Shown here one piece after another: positions 19,693 to 28,574 of a stretch of 48,319 nt of DNA. The position numbers were made by a program, and so were the translations under genes. Position 1 is the stretch's first letter. Every line of letters begins with the position of its first letter. The DNA comes from Deltaproteobacteria bacterium (lineage in GTDB: Bacteria; Myxococcota_A; Polyangia; Haliangiales; Haliangiaceae). The stretch covers positions 1-48,319 of the forward strand of contig JANXOM010000409.1 in NCBI GenBank assembly GCA_025353585.1, in the 5' to 3' direction. A model generated the notes under the pieces. The model saw only the letters and a program-made list of their open reading frames with translations, was not told where the DNA came from and ran no database searches.

Positions 19693-21786
19693 TCAGGGGC
19701 TGAGGGTGCAGGCCAGCGTGTCGCCGGCCAGGACGCAGAGGTCCGCGTGGTGGTCGCCGTTCACGTCGCCGAGCAGCAGCTGGCGGGGGGCGGCGGGCGG
19801 CGCGGCGAGGGCCGTGAAGCGCGGGCCGAAGCCGTGGTCCTGGCCGCGCGCGCAGGCCACGCGCGTGGCCTCGAGGTCGCAGGCGTCGGCGCGGCCGTCG
19901 CCGTCGAGGTCGGCGAACGCCGTGGTCGCCACGCCCGTCGCCGCGCTGTCGACCACGCCGGTCTGCGCGTATGACCACGGGGCAGGCGCCGGGGCCAGCG
20001 CGTGCTCGGCCGCGAGCGTGCACAGGACGCCCCCGGCGCCGCTGCCCGCGATCGCGCAGCCGTCCGGCCGACCGTCGCCGTCGAGATCCGCGGCCCACAG
20101 CGCGCTCGCCCCGGCCGCCCCCGCCGTCACGGCCGTCTCCACCCCCGCCGCCGTCCGGCACACGAGCTCGCCCGCGCGATCGCCGCACAGCTGCCCGGCC
20201 ACGATCGCCAGCGACGCGTCCGGCGCGCCATCGCCCGCGGTCGCCGTGCCCACCCGCGTCGCCACGCCGCCGACGAGGCACACGAGCCCCGTCGCGTCGC
20301 GCCCGCACGCATCGGCGTGACCGTCGCCATCGAGGTCGCCGAGCACGAGGCTCGCGGCCGTCACGTCGAATGGACCCGCGTCGACTTGCGCGCCGCTGAA
20401 CCTGCCGTCCCCCGTGCCCGCCATCGTGTGGAGGTGGGCGGCCTCGATCCATGCCACGTCCCCCAGGCCGTCACCGTCGACATCGCCGATCGCGAGGTGC
20501 GTCGCCGCGCCGAGCACCGGGGACGCGGCGGCCACGCCATCCCGCAGCGCCTGCCACACCGGCGCGTGATCCTGTCCGCACAGGTCCGCGTGCACGCGCG
20601 CGCCCGCCGCCGCCGCCGCGAGACAGTCGAGGTGCTTGTAGTCCATGCCGGCGACCTGGATCGGCGCGACGCCGGACCAGAGGTGCCCCTCGTCGTCCAT
20701 GAACCACCGCTCCACGACCGGCGCGACCGCCGTGGCATCGCAGTGCGCCGCCACGAGCTCGCCGGTCGGGAGCCGCTGCACGCACCGGTCAGCGGACTGC
20801 AGCGCCCCGCCCGCCGTCAGCGACCACAGCGGCGCGGCCGCGCAGGCATCGAGGCGGATGTCGCCGCCGTCGGTCAGCGCGAGGCACTGGCCGAGCTCGG
20901 AGTCCACGAGCTTCACGAGCGCGAGCGGCCGCCGGAACCCGACCGCGTACCGGCGCTCGAGCCACGTGGCGTGCTGGGCCGGGGTCGTCGGGCACGGCGC
21001 CCCGCACGCCACGCCGCAGTCCGTGGCGCAGGCGTCGTAGTGCTCGAGCACGGTCGTCGAGCGCGCCACGAGCGCCGCCGCCGTGTTCGCCGGCTCGCCC
21101 TCGACGTCGTAGCCGCGAAACGACGTGATCGCCGCCGCGGTGCCCGCCTGCGCTGCGCCCAGCAGCGCGAGCGCGCCGACGAGCATGTGATCGCTGTGGT
21201 CGGTCCCGTGGGTCGCCGCGACCTCGAGCGTGCGGATCACGGCCGGCTGGGTGTCCCCGAGGAGCTCGGCCACCGTCGCGACGAGACCCGTCTGATCGTA
21301 GGTCGCGGGCCGGCGGGCGATCGTGGTCGCGGTCGCGATCGTCCCGTCCCACAAGTGCAGCAGGCTCTCCGGCTGCTCGCCGACCTTGCCGCCATCGGGG
21401 TAATTCAAGAACACGAGCGAGAGCCCCGCGGCCGGGAGCCGACAATGTTCGGCCGCGTGGCCGGCGATCGTGATCCACCCGCAGTCCCAGTCGCTCGGGA
21501 GATGGCCGGTGGCGATGGCGTAGGCGGTGCGGAGCCCCTCGTCGCGGGCCTCCGCCTTGGCGATGCCGGCCGTGCCGTTGCCCGCCGTGACGTAGACGTT
21601 CGTGACGCCGTCGGCGCGCTGCAGCGCCGCGAGGAGATCCGGCTGCATGAAGATCAGGTCGTCGTCCTGATGGGCGAGCAGCGTCACGGCGCGGCTGCGC
21701 GCGAGCGGCGGGCCCTCGGGCAGCGTGTTGTCACCGCAGGCCATCGGGGCCGCCGCCATCAGACCGAGAGCCACGAGCGCGCGCAT
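19693..21786 (-). CDS. secreted PIG-L family deacetylase with lectin-like and FG-GAP domains
   Basis: 697 aa. Signal with A-A-P-M-A-C17, likely a lipoprotein. The PIG-L/LmbE N-acetylglucosamine deacetylase domain spans about 30-270: L-L-A38-H39-Q-D-D-D43-L-I-F supplies the zinc-binding His/Asp, with the usual Pro of AHPDD replaced by Gln, and T-H-G-T-D-H-S-D-H is the second metal site. Residues 290-410 are a Cys-paired, ricin-B-like region. Five FG-GAP/VCBS units follow (such as L-G-D-L-D-G-D-G-H-A-D), which usually bind calcium and form a propeller. Likely a surface glycan deacetylase. ATG 21786 gives the signal; TAGACT precedes it by 7 nt. Confidence 0.88.
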   Translation of the reverse strand: MRALVALGLMAAAPMACGDNTLPEGPPLARSRAVTLLAHQDDDLIFMQPDLLAALQRADGVTNVYVTAGNGTAGIAKAEARDEGLRTAYAIATGHLPSDWDCGWITIAGHAAEHCRLPAAGLSLVFLNYPDGGKVGEQPESLLHLWDGTIATATTIARRPATYDQTGLVATVAELLGDTQPAVIRTLEVAATHGTDHSDHMLVGALALLGAAQAGTAAAITSFRGYDVEGEPANTAAALVARSTTVLEHYDACATDCGVACGAPCPTTPAQHATWLERRYAVGFRRPLALVKLVDSELGQCLALTDGGDIRLDACAAAPLWSLTAGGALQSADRCVQRLPTGELVAAHCDATAVAPVVERWFMDDEGHLWSGVAPIQVAGMDYKHLDCLAAAAAGARVHADLCGQDHAPVWQALRDGVAAASPVLGAATHLAIGDVDGDGLGDVAWIEAAHLHTMAGTGDGRFSGAQVDAGPFDVTAASLVLGDLDGDGHADACGRDATGLVCLVGGVATRVGTATAGDGAPDASLAIVAGQLCGDRAGELVCRTAAGVETAVTAGAAGASALWAADLDGDGRPDGCAIAGSGAGGVLCTLAAEHALAPAPAPWSYAQTGVVDSAATGVATTAFADLDGDGRADACDLEATRVACARGQDHGFGPRFTALAAPPAAPRQLLLGDVNGDHHADLCVLAGDTLACTLSP

Positions 21787-21793
21787 GCGGCGA

Positions 21794-21799
21794 AGTCTA
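21794..21799 (-). promoter_or_regulatory. putative -10 element for the PIG-L lipoprotein gene
   Basis: On the minus strand TAGACT is followed by 7 nt and the ATG at 21786. It overlaps the stop of the upstream flippase-like gene (ending at 21797). Confidence 0.4.
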
Positions 21800-22729
21800 T
21801 CGAGTCGGCGTGCGCTTGGCTCGTCGCGTGACCAGCTGGGCCAGCCCGCCCGCCCCGGCCACCACGAGGTGCGCCAGCCACAGCGCCAGCGAGGCCGCGA
21901 GCGCGTCCGCCTCCGGCATGCCGAACAGCCGCCCGCACAGCGCCACGTACACGGCCTCGCGCGCGCCGGCCCCGCCGACGGTGATCGGCAGGAACGTCGT
22001 CGCCGCCGCGAGCGGGACCACGAGCAGCGACCCGGCGAGGCTGATCGGCGCGAGCGCGGCCAGCAGGAGCCAGCCCGCGAGCGCGATGCAGATCTGCGTC
22101 GCCAGCGAGAGCCCCACCGCCCCCGCGAACGGCCGCCCCGCGTGGAGCCGAGGCAACTTGCCCGCGACCCCGGCCAGCGGACGCGGCAACCGCGGCCCGA
22201 GCCGGCGCGCGAACGGAATCGCGATCACGATCGCCGCCGAGCCCGCGCCGCCGAGCGCCGTCCACGCCCACAGCGAGCCCGCGTCGAGCGCCCCCGCCGA
22301 GAGCCCGAGCCCGAGCGCCAGCAGCGCGAACAGCGCGAACAGCCCGAGCGCGCGCTCCACGAGCACCACCGCGAGCGCGCCCGTCGCGCCCTCGTCGAAG
22401 CTGTCGCGCGTGACCACGCCGCGCGCCACGTCGCCCGCGACCGCGCCGGGCAGGTAGTTGTTGTAGAAGAACGCGACGAAGTAGAGCCGCACCAGCTCGC
22501 GGCGCGCCGGGATCCGCGCCGCTCCGTACGCGCGCAGCAGCGCCCGCCACCGCACGGCCCCGATGACCACGTTCAGCGCCACGAGGCCAACTGCCCCGAG
22601 CGCCGCCGTCGCCGGGATCCGCGCGAGCGCCCCCTCGGCCGCGCCGAGATCCACGCGCGCGAGGATCCAGGCCACACCCGCGGCCGTCCCGAGGATGCGC
22701 AGGGCGAGGATCACGCGAGCGCGGGTCAT
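21797..22729 (-). CDS. flippase-like membrane protein (lysylphosphatidylglycerol synthase TM region, UPF0104)
   Basis: 310 aa with about eight membrane helices. Family marks: V-R-W-R-A-L-L near 60, then Y-F-V-A-F-F-Y-N-N-Y-L-P-G-A-V-A-G-D-V near 84-102, and T-F-L-P-I-T-V-G-G-A-G-A-R-E in the C-terminal half. Relatives (AglD/YbhN/MprF N-terminal domain) are thought to move or modify lipid-linked compounds. Divergent from the GT2 gene across 64 bp, so it most likely belongs to the same glycan pathway, as a flippase for a lipid-linked sugar. Substrate inferred. Confidence 0.85.
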   Translation of the reverse strand: MTRARVILALRILGTAAGVAWILARVDLGAAEGALARIPATAALGAVGLVALNVVIGAVRWRALLRAYGAARIPARRELVRLYFVAFFYNNYLPGAVAGDVARGVVTRDSFDEGATGALAVVLVERALGLFALFALLALGLGLSAGALDAGSLWAWTALGGAGSAAIVIAIPFARRLGPRLPRPLAGVAGKLPRLHAGRPFAGAVGLSLATQICIALAGWLLLAALAPISLAGSLLVVPLAAATTFLPITVGGAGAREAVYVALCGRLFGMPEADALAASLALWLAHLVVAGAGGLAQLVTRRAKRTPTR

Positions 22730-22793
22730 GGCCAGGTAGATCCGAGCCTACATTGTCGCCATAATTGCGCATGGCCGTCCCGAGTCGCGCTAC

Positions 22794-24038
22794 GTGAGTG
22801 CAGCACCCATGCTCGCCACGTCGTCCCCTGCGCTCGCGCCTGCCGATCCCGAGCTCGAGCTGCTGATCCCCGAGGACGACGTCGCCGCGCCCGAGTTCTC
22901 GATCGTCATCCCCGCGCTGAACGAGCAGCTCACGATCGGCGACTTCATCGACTGGTGCAAGGAAGGCCTCGCGAAGGCCGGCGCCGTCGGCGAGATCCTC
23001 ATCGTGGACAGCTCCACCGACAAGACCCGCGAGATCGCGCTCGCGAAGGGCGCCCGCGTCCTGTCCGCCCCCAAGCGCGGCCTCGGGCGCGCGTACATCG
23101 ACAGCCTCCCGTACATCCGCGGCAAGTACGTGATCATGGGCGACTGCGACTGCACGTACGACTTCCGCGAGCTCCAGCCGTTCGTCGAGAAGTTCCGCGG
23201 CGGCGCGGAGTTCGTCATGGGCTCGCGCTTCAAGGGCTACATCGAGCCGGGCGCCATGCCGCCGCTCCACCGCTACCTCGGCACGCCCGTCACGACGTGG
23301 ATCCTGAACGTCATCTTCGGCAGCAAGTTCTCCGACATCCACTGCGGCATGCGCGGCATCTCCACCGCCGCGCTCCACCGCATGGGGCTGCGCTCGCAGT
23401 CGTGGGAGTACGCGTCGGAGATGGTGCTGAAGTCCGTGCACATGAAGCTCGACACCGAGCAGGTGCCGATCCGGTTCCTCAAGGATCGCGAGGGGCGGCT
23501 GAGCCACCACAAGCGCTCCGGCTGGTTCTCGCCGTGGGCCGCCGCGTGGATCAACCTTCGCGCGATGTTCGTCTACGGCGCGGACTTCTTTCTCTACCGG
23601 CCCGGGATCTTGCTCCTCGTCCTCGGCCTCGCCCTCGTGCTGCCGCTCTCGTTCGGGCCCGTCACGCTCGGGCCGATCACGTTCTCGTTGCACTGGATGC
23701 TGCTCGGCGTGACGCTCGCCACCCTCGGCCTGCAGTGCATCTACATGGGCGTCCTGGCCCAGGTCTTCTTCGACTACACGGGCGAACGCACGGCGCTCTG
23801 GTTCAGACGCTTCCCGTACACGCGCAGCGTCGGGATCGCGGCCGCGCTGTTCTTGGCCGGCGTCTCGCTCGCCGTCATCCTCATCATCTATTACATCCAC
23901 AACCACTTCCGCCTGGCGGACGGCGAGGCGCTCAACCACCTCGGCGTGACCGGCTTGTTTCTCTTGATCGCGGGCTTCATGACCTTCACGTTCACCCTCC
24001 TCCTGCACTCGACGGCCGTCGTGGTGTGGAGACGCTGA
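22794..24038 (+). CDS. family 2 glycosyltransferase, Dpm1-like, with C-terminal membrane domain
   Basis: 414 aa. GT2 domain about 35-250: S-I-V-I-P-A-L-N-E, D72 in I-V-D-S-S-T-D-K-T, the metal-binding D117-x-D119 in M-G-D-C-D-C-T-Y-D-F and the acceptor-side F-S-D-I-H-C-G-M-R-G. Residues about 270-410 contain four membrane helices. The enzyme type transfers a hexose from a nucleotide sugar to polyprenyl phosphate. GTG 22794 is used; ATG 22809 would remove five residues and leave the domain intact. It opens a run of six co-directional genes; the next ATG is 2 bp after its stop. Confidence 0.88.
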   Translation: MSAAPMLATSSPALAPADPELELLIPEDDVAAPEFSIVIPALNEQLTIGDFIDWCKEGLAKAGAVGEILIVDSSTDKTREIALAKGARVLSAPKRGLGRAYIDSLPYIRGKYVIMGDCDCTYDFRELQPFVEKFRGGAEFVMGSRFKGYIEPGAMPPLHRYLGTPVTTWILNVIFGSKFSDIHCGMRGISTAALHRMGLRSQSWEYASEMVLKSVHMKLDTEQVPIRFLKDREGRLSHHKRSGWFSPWAAAWINLRAMFVYGADFFLYRPGILLLVLGLALVLPLSFGPVTLGPITFSLHWMLLGVTLATLGLQCIYMGVLAQVFFDYTGERTALWFRRFPYTRSVGIAAALFLAGVSLAVILIIYYIHNHFRLADGEALNHLGVTGLFLLIAGFMTFTFTLLLHSTAVVVWRR

Positions 24039-24040
24039 CC

Positions 24041-24823
24041 ATGCAGACCACCACCACGACTTCGCCCGACGCCGGCTGGGACGCCCACTGGCAGAACTAC
24101 GCCGCCATCAACGCGCTCAACCCGGCGCAGGTCTACCGGCGCAAGCTCGTGTTCGAGTGCCTCGCGCTCCGCGACACGCAGGGCCCCGTGCGCCTCCTCG
24201 ACCTCGGCAGCGGCTCGGGCGAGTTCGCGAACGACGTGCTCCACGCGCGGCCGGACGCGGACGTCATCGGCCTCGACCTCTCGCCCAACGGCGTCGAGAT
24301 CTCGCGGCAGAAGGTCCCGGGCGCGCGCTTCTTCCAGCAGGACTTCACGCAGCCGATGAAGCTCGGCGACGACCTCCGCGGCTGGGCGACCCACGCCGTG
24401 TGCTCCGAGGTCCTCGAGCACCTCGACGACCCGACGGCGATGCTGCAGAACGTCCGCCCGTTCCTCGCGCCCGGCTGCAAGCTCGTCATCACCGTGCCGG
24501 CCGGCCCGCGCTCCGCGTTCGACAAGCACATCGGCCACCGCGCGCACTTCACGACCACGCGGCTCGAGGCGACGCTCCGCACCGCCGGGTTCGACGTCAC
24601 CGACCTGCGCGGCGCCGGCTTTCCGTTCTTCAACCTCTACCGGCTGGCCGTGGTGCTGCGCGGCGAGAAACTGATCGAGGACAGCCCCGAGTCCGGCCAG
24701 GCGAACCTGCCGCTCGCGGCGCGCGCCACGATCCGCATGTTCTCGTGGCTGTTCAAGCTGAACACCAGCGCCTCGCGGCTCGGCTGGCAGCTCGTGGCCG
24801 TCGCGACCGTCCCGCGCATCTGA
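24041..24823 (+). CDS. class I SAM-dependent methyltransferase (glycan cluster)
   Basis: 260 aa. Motif I is L-L-D54-L-G-S-G-S-G60; then I-G-L-D-L-S-P (acidic ribose-binding D), and C-S-E-V-L-E-H-L-D-D, the post-I motif typical of UbiE/methyltransf_11 proteins. The C-terminal part has G-A-G-F-P-F-F-N-L-Y-R, seen in methyltransferases that act on lipid-linked or small hydrophobic substrates. The start is 2 bp after the GT2 stop, so co-transcription is very likely. Substrate unknown. Confidence 0.85.
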   Translation: MQTTTTTSPDAGWDAHWQNYAAINALNPAQVYRRKLVFECLALRDTQGPVRLLDLGSGSGEFANDVLHARPDADVIGLDLSPNGVEISRQKVPGARFFQQDFTQPMKLGDDLRGWATHAVCSEVLEHLDDPTAMLQNVRPFLAPGCKLVITVPAGPRSAFDKHIGHRAHFTTTRLEATLRTAGFDVTDLRGAGFPFFNLYRLAVVLRGEKLIEDSPESGQANLPLAARATIRMFSWLFKLNTSASRLGWQLVAVATVPRI

Positions 24824-24825
24824 TA

Positions 24826-24831
24826 TAGCGT
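24826..24831 (+). promoter_or_regulatory. putative internal -10 element before the PIG-V-like gene
   Basis: TAGCGT followed by 5 nt and the ATG at 24837, in a 13-bp gap between genes of the same direction. May be an internal promoter. Confidence 0.35.
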
Positions 24832-24836
24832 CACCC

Positions 24837-26171
24837 ATGTCGGCTGGCCGAGAGAAGCTCCGCGAGGCCTCCCAGCGCGCGAGCGCCCGGCTCGAGCAGT
24901 GGTCGATGCGGCGCTGGTTCCAGGTCGCCCTCGCGACGGGGCTCGCGCTCCTTCACCTCTTCGCGTTCGCGCAGGCCGGGCAGTCGCGGCTCCAGGTCCC
25001 GTTCAACACGAACCCCGGCGAGCACATCCAGTACGTCGACCCGATGGCGCCGTCGCTCGGGCCGTTCCCGCGGCAGCCGCCGCACTGGTCGCGGCTCATC
25101 GTCTCGCGCTTCGACACGCAGCACTACGTCGGGTTCGCGCTACGCGGCCTGTCGTCGTGCCCGACGGATCCGACGAAGACCGACGGCTGGGGCTACCTCA
25201 ACTGCGGCCTTGGCTGGCTGCCGGCGTACGGCACCGTCGGCGGGCTCGTGTCGTCGGCGACCGGCATGGAGCCCGACGTCGCCTTGACGGTGATGGCGGT
25301 GCTCGCCGCGATCATCCTCAACCTCCTGTGGATCTGCCCCACGATGATCAAGCGCATGGGGCGCTTCGAGGCGTTCGCGATCCTGATCGCGTGGAACTGC
25401 TACCCGTCGGCGTGGACGCTCGTCGCGCCGATGACGGAGTCCGCCGTGCTCGCGCTCGCGATCGGCGGCTTCGTGATGCTGTGCAACGAGCGCTGGGTCT
25501 GGTCCGCGATCCTCGTCGGGGCGTGCACGGCGCTGCGGTTGCCCACCGCGTCGTTCGCCTTCGCCCTCGGTTGCTGTCTCCTGTACGCGGCGTGGGAGCG
25601 GCGCCGCGCCGGGACCGCGCAGTGGTGGCGCCCGCTGCTCGCGGTGCCGTTCTGCGGCTGGGGCCAGTTCCTCACGATGGCCGTGTTCCAGATCAAGCTC
25701 GGCAACTGGCACGCGTTCTTCGACGCGCGCTTCGCGTTCGGCGACCACAACCGCCTCGGCCGCCTGATCGATCCCACGTACTACGTCAAGGGGTTCCAGT
25801 CGCAGTGCGCCGACATGGTGATCTACCTCGGCATGATCGCCGTGATGATCGTGACGTGGCGGCGCGTGCTCTCGAAGCTGAACCGCGTCGAGACGATGTT
25901 CATCGTGGTCTCGAGCCTCACCACGGCCGTGCTCGCCGTCGCCGCCGCGATGCAGTACTGGGGCATCACCCGCTACATGCTGCTGTGTCCGCTCGCGTTC
26001 ATGGGCATGGGCACGGTGGCGCGCCAGCACCGCGTGCTGTTCGTGATGCTGCTCGCCGTGTGGGTCGGCTTCTACTGGCACCTCGAGCTGTGCAGCTACG
26101 TCACGCAGGGCGACCCGAAGCTGTGCCCGTGCCTCGGGCGCATCGAGCTCCACATCCCGTGGCAGAGCTGA
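24837..26171 (+). CDS. polytopic membrane glycosyltransferase, PIG-V/GT-C-like
   Basis: 444 aa with around ten membrane helices. After the first helix comes an external loop with S-R91-F-D93-T-Q-H96-Y, resembling the W-D-S/A-x-x-Y catalytic motif of PIG-V mannosyltransferases and other GT-C enzymes that use polyprenyl-phosphate sugars. A second loop has C-Y-P-S-A-W-T-L-V-A-P-M-T-E-S-A, similar to the S/N-P-x-x-x-x-x-S/T-Y-T-E-S segment of PIG-V. These resemblances come from motif reading and need a profile search. It would use the lipid-linked sugar made by the upstream GT2. Confidence 0.7.
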   Translation: MSAGREKLREASQRASARLEQWSMRRWFQVALATGLALLHLFAFAQAGQSRLQVPFNTNPGEHIQYVDPMAPSLGPFPRQPPHWSRLIVSRFDTQHYVGFALRGLSSCPTDPTKTDGWGYLNCGLGWLPAYGTVGGLVSSATGMEPDVALTVMAVLAAIILNLLWICPTMIKRMGRFEAFAILIAWNCYPSAWTLVAPMTESAVLALAIGGFVMLCNERWVWSAILVGACTALRLPTASFAFALGCCLLYAAWERRRAGTAQWWRPLLAVPFCGWGQFLTMAVFQIKLGNWHAFFDARFAFGDHNRLGRLIDPTYYVKGFQSQCADMVIYLGMIAVMIVTWRRVLSKLNRVETMFIVVSSLTTAVLAVAAAMQYWGITRYMLLCPLAFMGMGTVARQHRVLFVMLLAVWVGFYWHLELCSYVTQGDPKLCPCLGRIELHIPWQS

Positions 26172-26187
26172 TGCGGGCGGGCGAGCG

Positions 26188-26949
26188 ATGAGCGCCACCG
26201 CGCGCGTGAAGGCGGCCGTGGCGGGCTGGGTCGATCTCGAGTCGACGCTGCTCCGCGATGCGCTGCGCGAGGTCGCCCCGCAGGCGCACGGCAAGCTCCT
26301 CGACGTCGGGTGCGGCGACAAGCCGTGGGAGCCGCTGTTCCGCGCGCATGTCGAGTCGTACGTGGGCGTCGAGTACCGCGACACGTTCTCGGAGACGGCG
26401 GCGTCGGCGAGCCGCACCTCGCCGGACTTCTACTACGACGGCGGGCGCCTCCCGTTCGACGACGCGTCGTTCGACACGGTCGTCAGCTTCCAGGTCCTCG
26501 AGCACACGCCGGATCCCGAGAAGCTGCTGCGCGAGATGGCGCGCGTGACGCGGCCGGCGGGCCTCCTCATCCTGAGCGCGCCGTTCTCGTTCCGCCTCCA
26601 CGAGGAGCCGCACGACTACTACCGGTACACGCCGCACGGGCTGCGCTGGCTGTGCACGAAGGTCGGGTTCGACGTCACGTCGGTGACGGCGCGCGGCAGC
26701 CTGTGGAGCTTGATCGGGCACAAGCTGAACACGTTCCTCGCGTTCGACGTGGCGCGCGCGAACGCGGCCGCGATGGAGCTCGGGTCGAGCCGGCAGGAGA
26801 AGAGCGCCGCCGTCAGGCCGCGGCTGTGGACCCTGCCGTTCGTGGCCCCGACGATGATCGGGATCGCGGGGCTGGCGCGCCTGCTCGACCGCACGGCGTC
26901 CGTGCCGACCGAGACGCTCGGCTACGTCGTGCTCGCGCGCCGCGTCTAA
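26188..26949 (+). CDS. class I SAM-dependent methyltransferase (glycan cluster, second)
   Basis: 253 aa. Motif I L-L-D39-V-G-C-G43-D-K-P-W, then G-V-E-Y, then F-D-T-V-V-S-F-Q-V-L-E-H-T-P-D-P, all of the methyltransf_11 type. H-D-Y-Y-R-Y-T-P-H-G-L-R-W-L is a frequent feature of polysaccharide-cluster methyltransferases. It lies 16 bp after the PIG-V-like gene. Only weakly similar to the other two methyltransferases of the cluster, so a different substrate position is likely. Confidence 0.83.
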   Translation: MSATARVKAAVAGWVDLESTLLRDALREVAPQAHGKLLDVGCGDKPWEPLFRAHVESYVGVEYRDTFSETAASASRTSPDFYYDGGRLPFDDASFDTVVSFQVLEHTPDPEKLLREMARVTRPAGLLILSAPFSFRLHEEPHDYYRYTPHGLRWLCTKVGFDVTSVTARGSLWSLIGHKLNTFLAFDVARANAAAMELGSSRQEKSAAVRPRLWTLPFVAPTMIGIAGLARLLDRTASVPTETLGYVVLARRV

Positions 26950-26967
26950 ACCGCGCGCCAACTGTGC

Positions 26968-26973
26968 TATCCA
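26968..26973 (+). promoter_or_regulatory. putative -10 element before the epimerase gene
   Basis: TATCCA followed by 6 nt and the GTG at 26980. Confidence 0.35.
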
Positions 26974-26979
26974 CGCTCC

Positions 26980-27927
26980 GTGCGATCGTTTGTCATCGGC
27001 GGCGCCGGCTTCATCGGGAGCCATCTGATCGATCTCCTCGTCGAGCGCGGCCCGGTCACCGCGTACGACAACATGACGGTCGGCAAGCGCGAGTTCCTCG
27101 GCCACCACCTCGACACCGGGCGCGTGACGCTCGTCCAGGCGGACGCGCTGGATCTGCCCGCGCTGACCGCGGCGATGGCGGGGCACGACGTCGTGTTCCA
27201 CCTCGCGGCGAACCCCGAGGCGCGCTGGGGCCTCGAGCGGACGCGGCTCGACCTCGAGCAGGGCACGATCTGCACGTACAACGCGCTCGAGGCGGCGCGC
27301 CTCAACGGCGTTCCGAAGTTCGTGTTCTCGTCGAGCGGCACGGTCTACGGCAACGTCGCCGAGCCGTGCGGCGAGGACGACCTCGGCAAGCTGCCGATCT
27401 CGCTCTACGGCGCGAGCAAGTTCGCGGGCGAGGCGATGCTGTCGGCCTACGTCGAGTGCTTCGGCCTCGAGGGCTTCATCTGCCGCTTCGGCAACGTCGT
27501 GGGGCCGCGCGGCACGCACGGCGCGATCCTCGACTTCTGCAAGAAGCTCAAGGCGCACCCCGCGTACCTCGACGTCCTCGGCGATGGCCGCCAGGCCAAG
27601 CCGTACCTGCACGTCACGGACTGCGCGGCGGGGCTCTGCTACGTGCTCGACCACGCGACGGGCGAGAAGCCGGCGATCTTCAACCTCGCGCCGCCGGACG
27701 CCACGACGGTGAAGCGGATCGCGGAATTGTGCGTGGCGGCCTCGCCGTCGCCCGGCGCGCGCATCGAGTACGGCGGCGGCTCGCAGGGCTGGCCCGGCGA
27801 CGTGCCGAAGTCGCTCGTCAAGCCCGACAAGCTCGCCGCGCTGGGGTTCCGCGTGCGCCACACGTCCGACGAGGCCGTGCGCATCTCGGTCAGCGAAGTG
27901 GCGCGCGAAGTCTTCACGGCGGCCTGA
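26980..27927 (+). CDS. NAD-dependent sugar epimerase/dehydratase
   Basis: 315 aa, extended short-chain dehydrogenase. Rossmann motif G7-G-A-G10-F-I-G13; catalytic S-S-G-T-V-Y-G and Y143-G-A-S-K147. F-G-N-V-V-G-P-R-G is the substrate-side loop of UDP-glucose/UDP-glucuronate 4-epimerases. Acts in the cytosol on a nucleotide sugar; the exact sugar is not readable. GTG 26980 was chosen because the Rossmann strand begins immediately, as in the family. It supplies the donor sugar for the surrounding transferase genes; the next gene starts 1 bp after its stop. Confidence 0.88.
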   Translation: MRSFVIGGAGFIGSHLIDLLVERGPVTAYDNMTVGKREFLGHHLDTGRVTLVQADALDLPALTAAMAGHDVVFHLAANPEARWGLERTRLDLEQGTICTYNALEAARLNGVPKFVFSSSGTVYGNVAEPCGEDDLGKLPISLYGASKFAGEAMLSAYVECFGLEGFICRFGNVVGPRGTHGAILDFCKKLKAHPAYLDVLGDGRQAKPYLHVTDCAAGLCYVLDHATGEKPAIFNLAPPDATTVKRIAELCVAASPSPGARIEYGGGSQGWPGDVPKSLVKPDKLAALGFRVRHTSDEAVRISVSEVAREVFTAA

Positions 27928-27928
27928 C

Positions 27929-28564
27929 ATGGCGGCCGCCGAGGACAAGCCGATCCGCACGGAGGCGTTCGCCCAGGGCTACGCGCCCTCGCCGGTGGAT
28001 CGGCTCGGCGTGTGGCTGTCGGCCCGGCAGATCAAGCGCTGGGTGCCGTCGTTCCAGGGGCTGCGCGTCGGCGACATCGGGTGCGGGTTCCACGCCGCGT
28101 TCATCCGCACGGTGCTGCCGGAGATCGCCTCGGCCGTGCTGGCGGACGTGCAGCTCAGCCCCGACCTCGTGGCGGACCCGAAGGTGCGCGCGCTCGAGGG
28201 CGACATCGCGGCGCGGCTCGCCGAGATCCCGGACGGCAGCCTCGACGTGGTGATGTGCATCTCGGTGATCGAGCACCTGTGGGAGCCGGAGCAGGCGATC
28301 CGCGAGCTGCACCGGATCCTGGCGCCGGGCGGGATGTGCCTCCTGAACGTGCCGTCGTGGCGCGGCAAGTGGTTCCTCGAGCTGTCCGCGTTCCGGCTGG
28401 GCCTCAGCCCGGCCGACGAGATGGACGACCACAAGATCTACTACGACAAGCGCGACTTCTGGCCGCTGCTGGTGCGCGCCGGGTTTCGCCCGCGCGACAT
28501 CCACTGCTTCGCGCACAAGCTCGGGCTCAACACGTTCGCGGCGTGTCGCAAAGCGCCCGCGTAG
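27929..28564 (+). CDS. class I SAM-dependent methyltransferase (glycan cluster, third)
   Basis: 211 aa. Motif I V-G-D49-I-G-C-G53-F, acidic D in A-D-V-Q-L-S, then L-D-V-V-M-C-I-S-V-I-E-H-L-W-E-P. The C-terminal part has D-D-H-K-I-Y-Y-D-K-R-D-F-W-P-L-L, typical of methyltransferases in O-antigen-like clusters. It is separated from the epimerase stop by a single base and is the last clear member of the glycan cluster. Confidence 0.85.
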   Translation: MAAAEDKPIRTEAFAQGYAPSPVDRLGVWLSARQIKRWVPSFQGLRVGDIGCGFHAAFIRTVLPEIASAVLADVQLSPDLVADPKVRALEGDIAARLAEIPDGSLDVVMCISVIEHLWEPEQAIRELHRILAPGGMCLLNVPSWRGKWFLELSAFRLGLSPADEMDDHKIYYDKRDFWPLLVRAGFRPRDIHCFAHKLGLNTFAACRKAPA

Positions 28565-28574
28565 GCGCGGCGGC

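Noticed and set aside
21725..24823. A very long open frame (about 1030 codons, plus strand) running across the flippase, GT2 and methyltransferase genes.
   Set aside because: It is Arg/Pro/His-rich with no domain sense except its last third, which is the methyltransferase at 24041. High GC suppresses stop codons and creates such shadow frames.
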